NCBI GenBank assembly: GCA_002345215.1
Contig: DDVH01000025.1
Span: 1 to 64,000 of the forward strand
DNA length: 64,000 bases
Direction of reading: 5' to 3'
Source: Anaerolineales bacterium UBA2317
GTDB lineage: Bacteria > Chloroflexota > Anaerolineae > Anaerolineales > Villigracilaceae
The stretch's first letter is position 1. Each line of letters opens with the position of its first letter. The position numbers and the translations under genes are program-made. A model generated the notes under the pieces. That model was given only the letters and a program-made list of their open reading frames with translations, searched no databases and was not told where the DNA came from. This document shows, piece after piece, positions 1 through 8,402 of the stretch.

Positions 1-339
1 ACCCGCAACTTGTGCCGTTTCTAAAACAGCAGTAGATAACGTTCCAACAACATTTGTTATCTCAACACCGTTTGAGTCCAATAAATAAATTGTCGGAGTC
101 AAATCACCACCAGTGGTTGTCACCGTTACAGAAAAAGCACTATCTTCTTCTAATTGCAAAGACCAACGTTCAAAGCGGCTTGCATTTGCTTCCCCATTAA
201 AAGTTGCATCCCAAAAGGTTGTACTGCGAATCACAATTTCAGCCTGCAACCCTTTGGCTTGCACCGGCACACCAGTCGCAAACAAACTAACTAGTATAGC
301 GGTCAACAAAACAATACGTAAAAAGTTTTTAGATTTCAT
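1..339 (-). CDS. Secreted protein, N-terminal part (cut by window edge)
   Basis: The reading frame is open for 113 codons from an ATG at 337-339 to the left edge, and the rest of the gene lies outside. An AGGAG ribosome site sits about 7 bases upstream. Residues 1-28 form a classical signal peptide: Lys-rich start, a hydrophobic stretch and an Ala-x-Ala end (PVQA). The mature part reads as a beta-rich module with a GGDLTPTIYLLDSNG stretch. That stretch resembles the bacterial pre-peptidase C-terminal (PPC) domain, which is found on exported enzymes and surface proteins. No catalytic domain is visible in the part present, so the function is unknown. The protein is exported, by inference from the signal peptide. 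Confidence 0.75.
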   Translation of the reverse strand, partial: MKSKNFLRIVLLTAILVSLFATGVPVQAKGLQAEIVIRSTTFWDATFNGEANASRFERWSLQLEEDSAFSVTVTTTGGDLTPTIYLLDSNGVEITNVVGTLSTAVLETAQVAG

Positions 340-552
340 CAAGTTTCTCCTTTTCAATGAAATGAAAATAGCCGCATCGGTATTAATCCCAGCGACATAA
401 AATACATCATCTTCCTTCCCGTATTCCTCCAAACTGCCAAGTGGCGGTAAAGTAAAAAATAAGCAAATTTGTTGACTAGATTGTATAGTTGACCTGTACA
501 CTTTGACATTGCAAGTCAATTACCGCGATGTTGCAACATGATTGCATTAACA

Positions 553-591
553 AAAGAGAAGATTCGGCAACTACAACCGAATCTTCTCTTT
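553..591 (-). terminator. Stem-loop terminator after the glycosidase gene
   Basis: A perfect 15-bp inverted repeat (553-567 with 577-591) encloses a 9-base loop. Reading minus it ends in TCTCTTTTG and lies about 85 bases past the stop of the 677-1546 gene. A T-rich run also follows on the plus side, so it could act in both directions. The rest of 340-676 shows no gene. Confidence 0.6.
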
Positions 592-676
592 ATTTTTTGC
601 TTCTTACGTAAATTCAACTTGCTCTACCTGCGGAAACCCTCACCACCCTTCAACATTGTTCATCATCAATTATCCA

Positions 677-1546
677 TTATTCATTAATAAAAACTCCAAA
701 ATGATTCGCCACCACGCGCTCATTACCGGGAATTAAATGGTCAATCGGTGAATTCAAAATTTTTGCATTTCCATTCTCATCTCGAATCACCAGCGTGGAC
801 GAGCCTCCCCCGTCCAAAGCCATTGCATAATGAGCACCCAAATCTTTCAGTAACTCTGCTAATTCCTGAAATGTTGCTCCTGCGCTGTAAAATGGTTGGC
901 GACCATCCACCACTACTAAATAAATGTATCTTCCATTTTTATTTACCCCAATCGCCGTGCGCGGATGAATCGCCTCATTATCTAAATCTGACACGATATT
1001 GCCACCCAACATTAACATTCTATCTCCAGCAATGGCTTGGAAAATTTTATTAGGAGGTCTGTTGAATGAAATTTCATTTCGTCTGCTAACGTACAAAATA
1101 GGTTCAGCACGCGGGTCTTGCAAACCATCCGCATAGACGTCCTCATTAGAAGCCGTAAATCCATTCGGCGTGACTGGGTCTCCCACATGCGGATAATAAT
1201 CTGCCGGTCCGTTTGACCTCCATGGAAAAAAACCATCGCCGTTGATCGCAATTTGCACACCAAACTCTTCTAAAAATTGTGATGTGGTTCGAGCGGCTAA
1301 AACCCCGCCTTCAATATCATCTGGAGGTGTGACAAGAAACTTAGGATTCGTCTCACGCCTATCAATAACAATCACATGAGCAATCATGGCATGAGGCAAA
1401 TAACGAACGATTCTTCGGTATGTCACACCTTCGTAAACTTCATACTTCGTTGCTACCGGTGCCGGGCGACCTAATGTAAAAAGAAAATACACACCAATTA
1501 AAAATACGAGAGAGGCAGGGATAGACCAAATCAATATTTTTTTCAT
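677..1546 (-). CDS. Phosphodiester glycosidase family protein (NAGPA domain)
   Basis: This 289-residue protein has an N-terminal membrane anchor (residues 4-25) and an extracytoplasmic NAGPA domain. That family includes the mammalian uncovering enzyme and many bacterial cell-envelope proteins that cleave sugar phosphodiesters. Family marks visible are INGDGFF near residue 100, HPRTAIGV near 195, VVVDGR near 213, the glycine-rich MALDGGGSSTLV near 243, and the closing ERVVANHFGVF. Length is normal for the family and no key motif is missing. The substrate cannot be told from sequence. It is the last gene before a terminator, and another terminator separates it from the upstream HIT gene, so it is probably transcribed alone. 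Confidence 0.85.
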   Translation of the reverse strand: MKKILIWSIPASLVFLIGVYFLFTLGRPAPVATKYEVYEGVTYRRIVRYLPHAMIAHVIVIDRRETNPKFLVTPPDDIEGGVLAARTTSQFLEEFGVQIAINGDGFFPWRSNGPADYYPHVGDPVTPNGFTASNEDVYADGLQDPRAEPILYVSRRNEISFNRPPNKIFQAIAGDRMLMLGGNIVSDLDNEAIHPRTAIGVNKNGRYIYLVVVDGRQPFYSAGATFQELAELLKDLGAHYAMALDGGGSSTLVIRDENGNAKILNSPIDHLIPGNERVVANHFGVFINE

Positions 1547-1574
1547 AGGAAAATCGTATCAAAACAAAATGAAA

Positions 1575-1605
1575 GAAAAATAAAAATAAACGGGCGTTTA
1601 CCCGT
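1575..1605 (-). terminator. Terminator after the HIT-family gene
   Basis: Read on minus, ACGGG-TAAACG-CCCGT is followed directly by TTTATTTTTATTTTTC. It lies between the stop of the HIT gene and the start of the NAGPA gene, as expected for a rho-independent terminator with a short stem and long T tract. Confidence 0.65.
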
Positions 1606-1665
1606 CTATTTATCAACGCATAGTAAAAATGCTTTTGAAATACAAATCGATAAAATAATCATTAA

Positions 1666-2127
1666 TCAATTTATATTGCTGAGCACATCTATCTCATTTC
1701 TTATTTTTATTATTAATTCTTTATGTATCTGCAGTTCAAATTTTACTTCTGGAACATTTTCCCAATAATATTTAAACGGATTCTTTGTTTTAAATCTTTC
1801 ATCTTCCCAATCATATCTTGGATGAATATGAGCATGAAGACCCGCATCAGCATTCCCAAGTATAGAGTAATTCATAAGCCTTGCGTTTACTGCTTTTTGG
1901 ATTGCGTCTCCAGCAATTGTCATCTCTGATAGAAAAATACTGCGTTGAGCAATTGTTAGTTTCTGAATATCATCAACTACTGGGTCACTCAAAAAAACAC
2001 AGTAGCCAGGAATATTTTGATTGTCGCCAAGAACTAGCCAGCCAGAAGACAACTGTGAAATTACAGTTGGATTTTTTCCAGCACGAGCCAAATCAACTCT
2101 TTCGTAAATCAAAGATTTGTATTTCAT
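1666..2127 (-). CDS. HIT-family protein (nucleotide hydrolase/transferase fold)
   Basis: This 153-residue protein carries the histidine-triad signature LHAHIHPR near residues 97-104. It is preceded by a strand like those of HIT proteins (GYCVFLSDPVV) and a helix. HIT proteins cleave or transfer nucleotidyl groups from substrates such as diadenosine polyphosphates. The C-terminal 45 residues, rich in charged and aromatic residues, are longer than in minimal HIT hydrolases. The start is well supported by a strong AGGAGG site 5-6 bases upstream. The exact substrate is unknown. Confidence 0.75.
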   Translation of the reverse strand: MKYKSLIYERVDLARAGKNPTVISQLSSGWLVLGDNQNIPGYCVFLSDPVVDDIQKLTIAQRSIFLSEMTIAGDAIQKAVNARLMNYSILGNADAGLHAHIHPRYDWEDERFKTKNPFKYYWENVPEVKFELQIHKELIIKIRNEIDVLSNIN

Positions 2128-2170
2128 ATACCACCTCCTAATTTATGTTTATAGAAATCCAAATATAGGA

Positions 2171-3067
2171 TTAGGTTATTACTTCTGTTTCTGCTTTTCG
2201 CATGGCTTGAAATGACTCAATCGCCACTTCTAGCATCGAAAGGTCAGGTTCACGAGTGGTTAAATGCTGTAAAGCCAAATTTGGTTTAATCATCCATTGC
2301 ACTAGTGGATTATTCAAATTGTTCGCCGTCCAGCGGATATATTCAAGTGAAATGCCAGCCAAAATGGGAATGAAAATAATTCTTGAAGCAATTCGCAACA
2401 ATATATTCGGCATTGGACCTAACAATGTAAAAATCAAAATTGAGAACAAAACTAAGGTCAGCAAAAATGCAGTTCCACAACGTGGATGTTCAATTGGATA
2501 TTTGGCTACATTTTCAGGGGTTAATTCCGCACCGGCTTCATACGCATTAATGGTTTTATGCTCAGCACCATGATATTGAAAGACGCGCCGAATATCGGGC
2601 ATGAATCCAATTGCCCACATGTAAGCGATTAATAAAACAAGTTGAAAAACACCTTCAACTAAATTTCCAATCCAATAGGATGAGATTCCATTTTGGGCAA
2701 GTAGATATTCAACGCCACCACCTACGCTGGTAGGAAGCAAGAAGAAGAGTCCAATGCCGAAGGCGAGAGACAAGCCTAACGTTAAATAAAGAGCCGGTCC
2801 TTCTAGTTTTTCATCCTCACCAGTTTGGGTATTGGCAGATAATGTCAACGCACGCATACCAAGTCCAAGCGCATCCCATAATAAAATCACGCCACGTAAA
2901 AATGGAATCTTGGTAATTCTTGATGAATAAATTTTTGCGAGTCTTTCAGTGTGTGTGACGATGTTGCCATCTGGCGCGCGCATAGCAACTGCCAATGCTT
3001 TTTGACCACGCATCATCACGCCTTCGATGACTGCTTGCCCGCCGTATGAAATGATTCTATCTTCCAT
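2171..3067 (-). CDS. DUF1385 family membrane protein
   Basis: This 298-residue protein starts MEDRIISYGGQAVIEGVMMRG, the hallmark opening of the DUF1385 (YqhQ-like) family. About five hydrophobic segments follow (roughly residues 95-120, 140-165, 205-245). The HGAEHKTINAYEAG box near residue 175 and the HPRCGTAFLL box near 200 are also typical. Family function is not established. The frame extends 14 codons further upstream to 3109. That extension is encoded by a dispersed palindromic repeat, and an AGAAGG site precedes the internal ATG at 3067, so 3067 is chosen as the start. Confidence 0.85.
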   Translation of the reverse strand: MEDRIISYGGQAVIEGVMMRGQKALAVAMRAPDGNIVTHTERLAKIYSSRITKIPFLRGVILLWDALGLGMRALTLSANTQTGEDEKLEGPALYLTLGLSLAFGIGLFFLLPTSVGGGVEYLLAQNGISSYWIGNLVEGVFQLVLLIAYMWAIGFMPDIRRVFQYHGAEHKTINAYEAGAELTPENVAKYPIEHPRCGTAFLLTLVLFSILIFTLLGPMPNILLRIASRIIFIPILAGISLEYIRWTANNLNNPLVQWMIKPNLALQHLTTREPDLSMLEVAIESFQAMRKAETEVIT

Positions 3068-3091
3068 ATTTTTTATAAACCTTCTTAAAAC

Positions 3092-3153
3092 GTAGGGGCG
3101 ACCCTTCAATGAAAATCAAGTTATCTTCATTTCAATGGGCGGGTCGCCCTTAC
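3092..3153. repeat. Dispersed palindromic repeat, GGGCGACCC family
   Basis: Terminal inverted repeats of 13 bases (3092-3104 and 3141-3153, one mismatch) of the form GTAGGGGCGACCC frame a 36-base middle. Related hairpins occur at 57449-57469 and 57703-57794. It lies between the dipeptidase and DUF1385 genes and would add codons to DUF1385 if the upstream start were used. Confidence 0.7.
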
Positions 3154-3163
3154 AATTTTTTAT

Positions 3164-4531
3164 CTAAAAATTATTGAAAAAATGTGTAAACGCTTCAATG
3201 CCTTTATACCAAGTTGGCAAGTGCATTCGTTCATCAGGTGAATGTTGATTATCATCTGGCAGACCAAAACCGCTTAATAAAGAATCAGCACCGACATATT
3301 TTTGTAATAACACAACCGAGCCAATCGAACCGCCTTCACGTTTGAAGTAAGGCTTTTTACCCCACACAGTTTCAAATGCTTTTGCTAAAGCACGTACGCC
3401 AGCCGAATCAGTTTCAACCAATGCCGCACCAGCACCATTAATTAAATTCAATTCCCATTTAATTGTTTTCGGTGCATTCTTTTTGAGATAAGCACGCAAT
3501 TGTTTTTCAGTTTGTTCTGGAGTTTGGTCTGGCACCAAACGACAAGAAATTTTTGCCATTGCCCAAGCTGGTAAAACTGTTTTTGCACCTTGACCCGTAA
3601 ACCCTGAAAGCAAACCATTGACCTCTAAAGTTGGTCTTGCACCTACACGTTCTGCTGGAATAAATTGTGGTTCACCCCACAAGGCTGGCACGCCTGTCAT
3701 TGCGATTAATTCTTTGTTGGTAGTTGGCAAACGTTTGAAATCTTCACGTTCTTTTTTACTGAGTTTGCGAACTTTATCATAAAAACCGGGCAACGTAATT
3801 TTTCCATTTTTATCGTGCATACCTGCCACTAATTCAATCAATGCTTGAGCAGGGTTATGCACAGTTCCACCAAACAAACCAGAATGTAAATCTTTGCTAG
3901 GTCCGTAAACTTTTAATTCAAAATATGCAAGTCCGCGTAAGCCTGTTGTAATGGTCGGTTTATCTGGCGCAATCAAACCCGCATCAGGATTCAAACAAAA
4001 ATCACACGCCAATAATTCTTTATTATTTTTGATGAATTCACCTAAATTCATCGAGCCGATTTCTTCTTCCCCTTCGATTAACCATTTGAGATTTACTTTC
4101 GCTTCGCCCGTGCGCACAATTGCTTCTACAGCCTTGAGCGATGCCACCACCTGACCTTTCATATCCGACGTGCCACGCCCAAAAAGATAATCTCCGCGGA
4201 CGACTGCATTGAAGGGGTCAGATGTCCATAATTCAATTGGGTCAACAGGTTGCACATCATAGTGACCATAAATCATAATCGTTGGAGCATTCTTGCCGGC
4301 ACCCATCCATTCGCCGTATACAACTGGATGTCCGCCTGTTGGCATGATTTGAATATTATTCATACCCAATGATTCCAATTGCTTGGCTACCCATTCTGCC
4401 GCACGTTGCATATCAGGTTTGTTTTCATCTAACGTGGAGATAGATGGAATTGCAGAAAATTCTTGCAGTTCTTTCAAAAACTTTTCTTGATTGGCACGAA
4501 CATACTCTATGGCTTTGTTTACATCAGACAT
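3164..4531 (-). CDS. M20-family dipeptidase (zinc metallopeptidase)
   Basis: This 455-residue protein matches the M20 peptidase family that hydrolyses dipeptides or short peptides in the cytoplasm using two metal ions. Expected ligands and catalytic residues are seen in order: GHYDVQP near residue 88, GRGTSDMKG near 122, the catalytic EGEEEIGS near 155, DAGL near 180, HSGLFGG near 217 and the final DNQHSPDERM near 430. The central lid/dimerisation domain lies between about 205 and 345. Length is typical. An AAGGAG site precedes the ATG. A 16-bp hairpin just upstream separates it from the peptide-binding protein gene, whose ligand class fits a peptide-scavenging role. Confidence 0.9.
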   Translation of the reverse strand: MSDVNKAIEYVRANQEKFLKELQEFSAIPSISTLDENKPDMQRAAEWVAKQLESLGMNNIQIMPTGGHPVVYGEWMGAGKNAPTIMIYGHYDVQPVDPIELWTSDPFNAVVRGDYLFGRGTSDMKGQVVASLKAVEAIVRTGEAKVNLKWLIEGEEEIGSMNLGEFIKNNKELLACDFCLNPDAGLIAPDKPTITTGLRGLAYFELKVYGPSKDLHSGLFGGTVHNPAQALIELVAGMHDKNGKITLPGFYDKVRKLSKKEREDFKRLPTTNKELIAMTGVPALWGEPQFIPAERVGARPTLEVNGLLSGFTGQGAKTVLPAWAMAKISCRLVPDQTPEQTEKQLRAYLKKNAPKTIKWELNLINGAGAALVETDSAGVRALAKAFETVWGKKPYFKREGGSIGSVVLLQKYVGADSLLSGFGLPDDNQHSPDERMHLPTWYKGIEAFTHFFNNF

Positions 4532-4548
4532 GGTTTTCTCCTTTATGA

Positions 4549-4581
4549 AAACCTGACAGGTCTTAAAGACCTGTCAGGTTT
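4549..4581 (-). repeat. 33-base near-perfect palindrome (terminator or dispersed repeat)
   Basis: Arms of 16 bases (4549-4564 and 4566-4581, AAACCTGACAGGTCTT) are separated by one base. On minus it follows the peptide-binding protein gene and ends in TTTTC, so it may terminate that gene. It also looks like a mobile palindrome. It sits only about 18 bases before the start of the dipeptidase gene. Confidence 0.6.
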
Positions 4582-4592
4582 ATAAATAAATT

Positions 4593-6284
4593 TTACGGTT
4601 GTGCTGTTTCTGGGATTGCAGTCGCTTCTTCTAAAGCGCGGCGTGTGACCAAGTACCATTCATTAATCAATGCCAATCTATCACTGACATCATACAATGG
4701 AGGCACTTGTACACCTTGTATTTGCACATCCACTCCGTAGGAGTAGACTGGATAATATAAAGGTAGAGAAGGTATCTCTTTAGCAAAAACAACTTGAAAG
4801 TTACGATAGAGGCGTGCTCGGTCTTCAAAATTGGCTGAGGTGCGGGCAGTCTCTAAAAATTCGCTAGCAGGGCGGCTATCCCATTGAGAATAGTTTTGCC
4901 CACCAGTCGATTCAGATTGATGCCAAAATAAATATGGGTCTGGGTCTGGCGTGCGTGATGTATTGATGTCTGCCAGTGCGGCTTCATAACTTCTAGGAGT
5001 CAAAAAGTCATTGACCAACGAATCATACGAAACAGGTTGTAAATTAATTCGCACACCGATTAACGTCCAATCATTTTGAATAGATTGCGCAATACGGGTG
5101 TGAATTTCATCATCAGGGTGAACCAATGTAAATACCATTTGCTGACCATCTTTAGAACGCACATCACTGCCAGCCGCAAAGATAAATCCCTCATCTTTCA
5201 AAAGTTGAGTAGCGGTTTCAGGGTCATACGGAAATTTTTCGATTTCATCATAATATGCCCATGAGTTTGGCAAAATCGGGCTATCGGCAATAATGGCTTG
5301 ACCATTTAATATGTGTGACACAATCACATTACGATTTGTTCCAAGTAACAATGCCCTGCGGACTTTTTCATTTTGTAAAAATGAAACGCTGGGGTTATTC
5401 AAGTTTAGAAATACGATTCCCATTTGTGGTAAGCGACTAGAATAAACAGAAAGTGAAGTTTCACTTAAGGCTGGTTCTAAAATCTCATTGGTTATTTGGC
5501 TAATGCCTAATACTTCACCACTTTGGTACGCATCAAAAGCAGAAGCGGCATTGGGATAAAAACGGAAAACTACTTGCTCTACAAATGGAGGAGCAATGTA
5601 ATAATTTTGATTTGATGTCAGCACAACGCCTGTGATTTGTCCCCCGCTAGTAAGTAAGCGCTCGAAACGATAAGGTCCTGAACCAATTGGGTTTAAATTG
5701 AAATCAGCACTGGCGAGTTGGTCAGCAGGGATTGATTCCAAAATATGTTTTGGTAAAACGCCAAAAGTGGCATAATCTAAAAATGGAGCAAACGGTTCAG
5801 GCAGTCGAATTTGAAGCGTCTTATCATTTAATCGAATCACTTCTACTTGCGACCATAAATCTTTTATATCTTGTGGGAATAATGATGCACTGCTTTTAAT
5901 TAATTCAATTGTAAAAAGCACATCATCACTTGTGACAGGTGTGCCATCGTGCCAAAGCGCATTTTGACGAATTGAAAAGTTGTATTGCGTCCCATCGGCT
6001 GAAACACCCCATGAATCGGCAAGGTCAGGTTGAGGCAAACCACGTGAATCGAACTTCATTAAACTGCTGAAAATAAGCCGATTAATGTCACGGTCGGCAG
6101 AGTTATTCCAATCTAACATTGGATTCAACCTGCCCATAGACCCAATCAATGCTTCTGTATAAATTCCACCTGGTGCGGCTTCAGGAAGTGTAACAATGGT
6201 GATAGGTTGTTGACTTAATAGTAACAAAGCCACAACCACCAATGTGACGGCAACTACTAAAATCTGCCAGCGGAGTCGTTTCAT
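4593..6284 (-). CDS. Peptide/solute ABC transporter substrate-binding protein (SBP family 5)
   Basis: This 563-residue protein belongs to the DppA/OppA-type extracellular binding proteins. It has an N-terminal membrane segment (residues 7-25) without a lipobox cysteine, so it is probably tethered by that helix. The family pattern is clear: LNPMLDWNNS near residue 54, the DLADSW box near 86, ALWHDGTPVTSDDV near 109, GSGPYRFE near 203 and VRRAL near 307. No permease or ATPase gene lies beside it, so the rest of the transporter must be elsewhere. No ribosome site is visible before the ATG. The ligand is not predictable in detail. Confidence 0.85.
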   Translation of the reverse strand: MKRLRWQILVVAVTLVVVALLLLSQQPITIVTLPEAAPGGIYTEALIGSMGRLNPMLDWNNSADRDINRLIFSSLMKFDSRGLPQPDLADSWGVSADGTQYNFSIRQNALWHDGTPVTSDDVLFTIELIKSSASLFPQDIKDLWSQVEVIRLNDKTLQIRLPEPFAPFLDYATFGVLPKHILESIPADQLASADFNLNPIGSGPYRFERLLTSGGQITGVVLTSNQNYYIAPPFVEQVVFRFYPNAASAFDAYQSGEVLGISQITNEILEPALSETSLSVYSSRLPQMGIVFLNLNNPSVSFLQNEKVRRALLLGTNRNVIVSHILNGQAIIADSPILPNSWAYYDEIEKFPYDPETATQLLKDEGFIFAAGSDVRSKDGQQMVFTLVHPDDEIHTRIAQSIQNDWTLIGVRINLQPVSYDSLVNDFLTPRSYEAALADINTSRTPDPDPYLFWHQSESTGGQNYSQWDSRPASEFLETARTSANFEDRARLYRNFQVVFAKEIPSLPLYYPVYSYGVDVQIQGVQVPPLYDVSDRLALINEWYLVTRRALEEATAIPETAQP

Positions 6285-6306
6285 TTTTAAGTAGAAAAAG
6301 AAAAGC

Positions 6307-6342
6307 CTGTTATGTCAAAACTTAACGTCATTGACATAGCAG
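6307..6342 (-). terminator. Terminator after secG
   Basis: A 12-bp inverted repeat with one mismatch (6307-6318 with 6331-6342) is followed on minus by GGCTTTTCTTTTTC. It lies between secG and the binding-protein gene, so the latter probably has its own promoter. Confidence 0.6.
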
Positions 6343-6361
6343 ACTCTTCAATTTAATTGAA

Positions 6362-6586
6362 TTATTTTCCAATGAGGATGATGGTAATGACCAGAGCAAA
6401 AAAGACCACGCTCAACACAATCGTCACCCAAAATAAGACGCGTTCAATGCCACGGCGAGCCGTAAACACACCGCCTGTATCAGCGCCAGTCAAACCACCC
6501 AAACCTGCACCTTTGCTCTGCAAAAGTACACTGACGATTAAACCTACAGAGGTTATAATTAAAGCAATATCTAAAATATTTTCCAT
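6362..6586 (-). CDS. secG: Preprotein translocase subunit SecG
   Basis: The 74-residue protein has the SecG layout: a first membrane helix (6-23) ending in the conserved VLLQSKGAGLGG stretch, a short loop with GADTGGVFTARRG, then a second helix (49-71). SecG binds SecYE and assists protein export at the membrane. The start is supported by AAGGAG about 10 bases upstream. It stands alone, divergent from the PHP gene. Confidence 0.93.
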   Translation of the reverse strand: MENILDIALIITSVGLIVSVLLQSKGAGLGGLTGADTGGVFTARRGIERVLFWVTIVLSVVFFALVITIILIGK

Positions 6587-6617
6587 GCTGTTGTTTCTCC
6601 TTGAATTTAGCGGGCAA

Positions 6618-6623
6618 ATTATA
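6618..6623 (-). promoter_or_regulatory. Probable -10 box of the secG promoter
   Basis: On minus a perfect TATAAT lies 32 bases upstream of the secG start. A direct repeat of TTAAGGTAT spans the -10 and -35 zones. No good -35 is seen at 16-18 bases. Confidence 0.4.
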
Positions 6624-6733
6624 CCTTAACTTGCTTGCCATACCTTAACCGCCACTCATCATCTTCTTTCAGTTAAGCAAGAGGAAAGCATGTCTTGAGT
6701 AAATCGAAGAAAAGAAAGATTTCTTAATAAAAA

Positions 6734-7795
6734 ATGCACGAAATTACCATAAACCTTCACATGCACACCCGCTATTCTGACGGAAGCGGCACACATAAAG
6801 ACATTGCCAGCGCCGCATTCAAAGCCGGTGTGGATGTGGTCATCGTCACCGACCATAATATTTTAGTCAACGGATTTGAAGGCTATTACAAAGAAAAAAA
6901 TAAAAAAATATTAATGCTGATTGGCGAAGAAATACATGACCAAGCCTGCAACCCACAAAAAAATCATTTACTTGTTTTTGGCGCAAATCGTGAACTGGCT
7001 ACGTTTGCAGAAAATCCGCAGAATTTAATTAATCAAGTTTCACATGCTGGTGGTTTATCTTTCCTTGCTCACCCCGATGACCCCGAAGCCAAAGCCTTCA
7101 ACGAAATTGATATTTCATGGGAAGATTGGTCTGTCCAAACTTATACAGGCATTGAATTGTGGAATGCGCTCAGTGAATTAAAAACTGTCGTGCCGACAAA
7201 ATTACATGGCGCGTTTTATGCTTTTTTTCCAAGCCTTGTTGCACATCAACCTATTCCGAACACAATTAAAAAGTGGGATGAATTAACTGCCAACGGAAAT
7301 AAAGTTGTCGCCATCGGTGGTTCAGATGCTCATGCTTTAAAAATGAATATGGGATTTATTCACAAGACAATTTTCCCTTATGACTTTCACTTTCGCACAG
7401 TCAATACCCATGCGCTTCTCTCCTCGCCTCTTACTGGTGACGTGACCCTCGACAAATCTTTAATTTACAAAGCCCTCGCCAACGGACATTGCTTCATTGG
7501 CTATGATTTGCCCGCACCTACAAAGGGATTCCGCTTTTCAGCACAAGGCAAAGATTCATCTGCAATTATGGGGGATGAGATTTCTGCAAAAAACGGGGTG
7601 ACGTTACAAGCCAAGCTCCCCTTTCATGCTGAAATTCATTTAATAAAAGATGGTCAAGTGATTCAAACTTGGAAAAATCAAATCGCATGTACGCATATCA
7701 CCACTGAACCCGGTGTGTATAGAATCGAAGTGTATAAAAGATATTTAGGTAAAAAACGCGGCTGGATTTATAGCAATCCGATTTATGTGAGGTAG
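6734..7795 (+). CDS. PHP-domain phosphoesterase-like protein
   Basis: This 353-residue protein opens with the PHP metal-binding motif NLHMHTRYSDGSG (residues 7-19). TDHN near 39, GEEIHD near 65, AHPDD near 113 and GGSDAHAL near 195 follow, the usual trinuclear metal ligands of the PHP superfamily. Family members include histidinol phosphatases, 3',5'-nucleoside phosphatases (RNase AM type) and DNA polymerase exonuclease domains. The stand-alone layout with a C-terminal beta domain (about 265-350) fits a small-molecule phosphoesterase or an uncharacterised CehA/McbA-like hydrolase. The start has no ribosome site. No operon partner is seen. Confidence 0.8.
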   Translation: MHEITINLHMHTRYSDGSGTHKDIASAAFKAGVDVVIVTDHNILVNGFEGYYKEKNKKILMLIGEEIHDQACNPQKNHLLVFGANRELATFAENPQNLINQVSHAGGLSFLAHPDDPEAKAFNEIDISWEDWSVQTYTGIELWNALSELKTVVPTKLHGAFYAFFPSLVAHQPIPNTIKKWDELTANGNKVVAIGGSDAHALKMNMGFIHKTIFPYDFHFRTVNTHALLSSPLTGDVTLDKSLIYKALANGHCFIGYDLPAPTKGFRFSAQGKDSSAIMGDEISAKNGVTLQAKLPFHAEIHLIKDGQVIQTWKNQIACTHITTEPGVYRIEVYKRYLGKKRGWIYSNPIYVR

Positions 7796-7891
7796 CAATT
7801 GGCGATTAGCAATTGGCAGTTAACAAAATCCTCTAAGGTTGAGGTGAAATAAAAAGTTGAGGAAAACAGAAGCAAGTTTACTCGTAGGGTT

Positions 7892-7935
7892 GAGGCGAGA
7901 GATTCTTCGGTCGCTTTGCTCCCTCAGAATGACAA
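7892..7935. repeat. Dispersed repeat with GAGATTCTTCGG...CAGAATGACA
   Basis: This sequence is of the GAGATTCTTCG(N)CTCAGAATGACA type that recurs in many bacterial genomes (known pattern). Only one copy is in this window. The 257-base gap 7796-8052 otherwise holds the candidate rpsF promoter. Confidence 0.4.
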
Positions 7936-7936
7936 A

Positions 7937-7965
7937 TTGTGGTAAACTTCGCCCCGCTTTAATAA
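7937..7965 (+). promoter_or_regulatory. Candidate promoter of rpsF-ssb-rpsR
   Basis: TTGTGG (7937-7942), a 17-base spacer and TAATAA (7960-7965) lie about 88 bases before the rpsF ATG. The match is moderate but well placed for the ribosomal operon. Confidence 0.4.
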
Positions 7966-8052
7966 TCTAGGTACATTTTATATATGTTCCTTCCGCTCTT
8001 GGCGAATCTACGATTTGAACTTGAGCAAACCCATGGAAAGGAGGTTTTCCCA

Positions 8053-8337
8053 ATGCGTAAATATGAATTGATGTGCATTATCCAACCTGATTTGGATGAG
8101 AACGCTTTTAACAGCGTGCTTGACAAGGTGAAGGGTTGGATTAGTGACTCTGGTGGCAGTGTGGATAAAGCTGAGGTGTGGGGTCGCCGTAAGTTGGCTT
8201 CTCTCATTAAGAAGCACCGCGAAGGTCAATATGTGTTATTAAATGTGACCATGAATCCCGCCGCAACATCAGACCTTGAACGCAATTTGCGTTATCAAGA
8301 ACCTGTTTTGCGACATATGCTTTCTGTGGTTGGTTAA
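8053..8337 (+). CDS. rpsF: 30S ribosomal protein S6
   Basis: The 94-residue protein starts MRKYELMCIIQPDLDE, the standard S6 opening. It continues with VWGRRKLASLIKKHREGQYV and the LRYQEPVLRHM end. S6 binds S18 and the central domain of 16S rRNA in the small subunit. The frame extends 23 codons upstream, but the strong AAAGGAGG site about 8 bases before the ATG at 8053 decides the start. It heads the conserved rpsF-ssb-rpsR order. Confidence 0.96.
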   Translation: MRKYELMCIIQPDLDENAFNSVLDKVKGWISDSGGSVDKAEVWGRRKLASLIKKHREGQYVLLNVTMNPAATSDLERNLRYQEPVLRHMLSVVG

Positions 8338-8344
8338 TGCTTGC

Positions 8345-8358
8345 CGCCGAGACGGCGA
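8345..8358. repeat. Short repeat CGCCGAGACGGCGA, copy 1
   Basis: A 14-base sequence occurs exactly here, between rpsF and ssb, and again at 19931-19944 after miaA. At the second site it forms a hairpin with an upstream inverted copy. Confidence 0.55.
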
Positions 8359-8402
8359 CAAAAGCAATTTGAATTGCCCGATTTCTCATCAAGGAGATTA
8401 AG

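Noticed and set aside
113..400. 95-codon plus-strand open frame at the left edge
   Set aside because: It overlaps the minus-strand secreted protein that has a ribosome site and signal peptide; the plus frame has neither.
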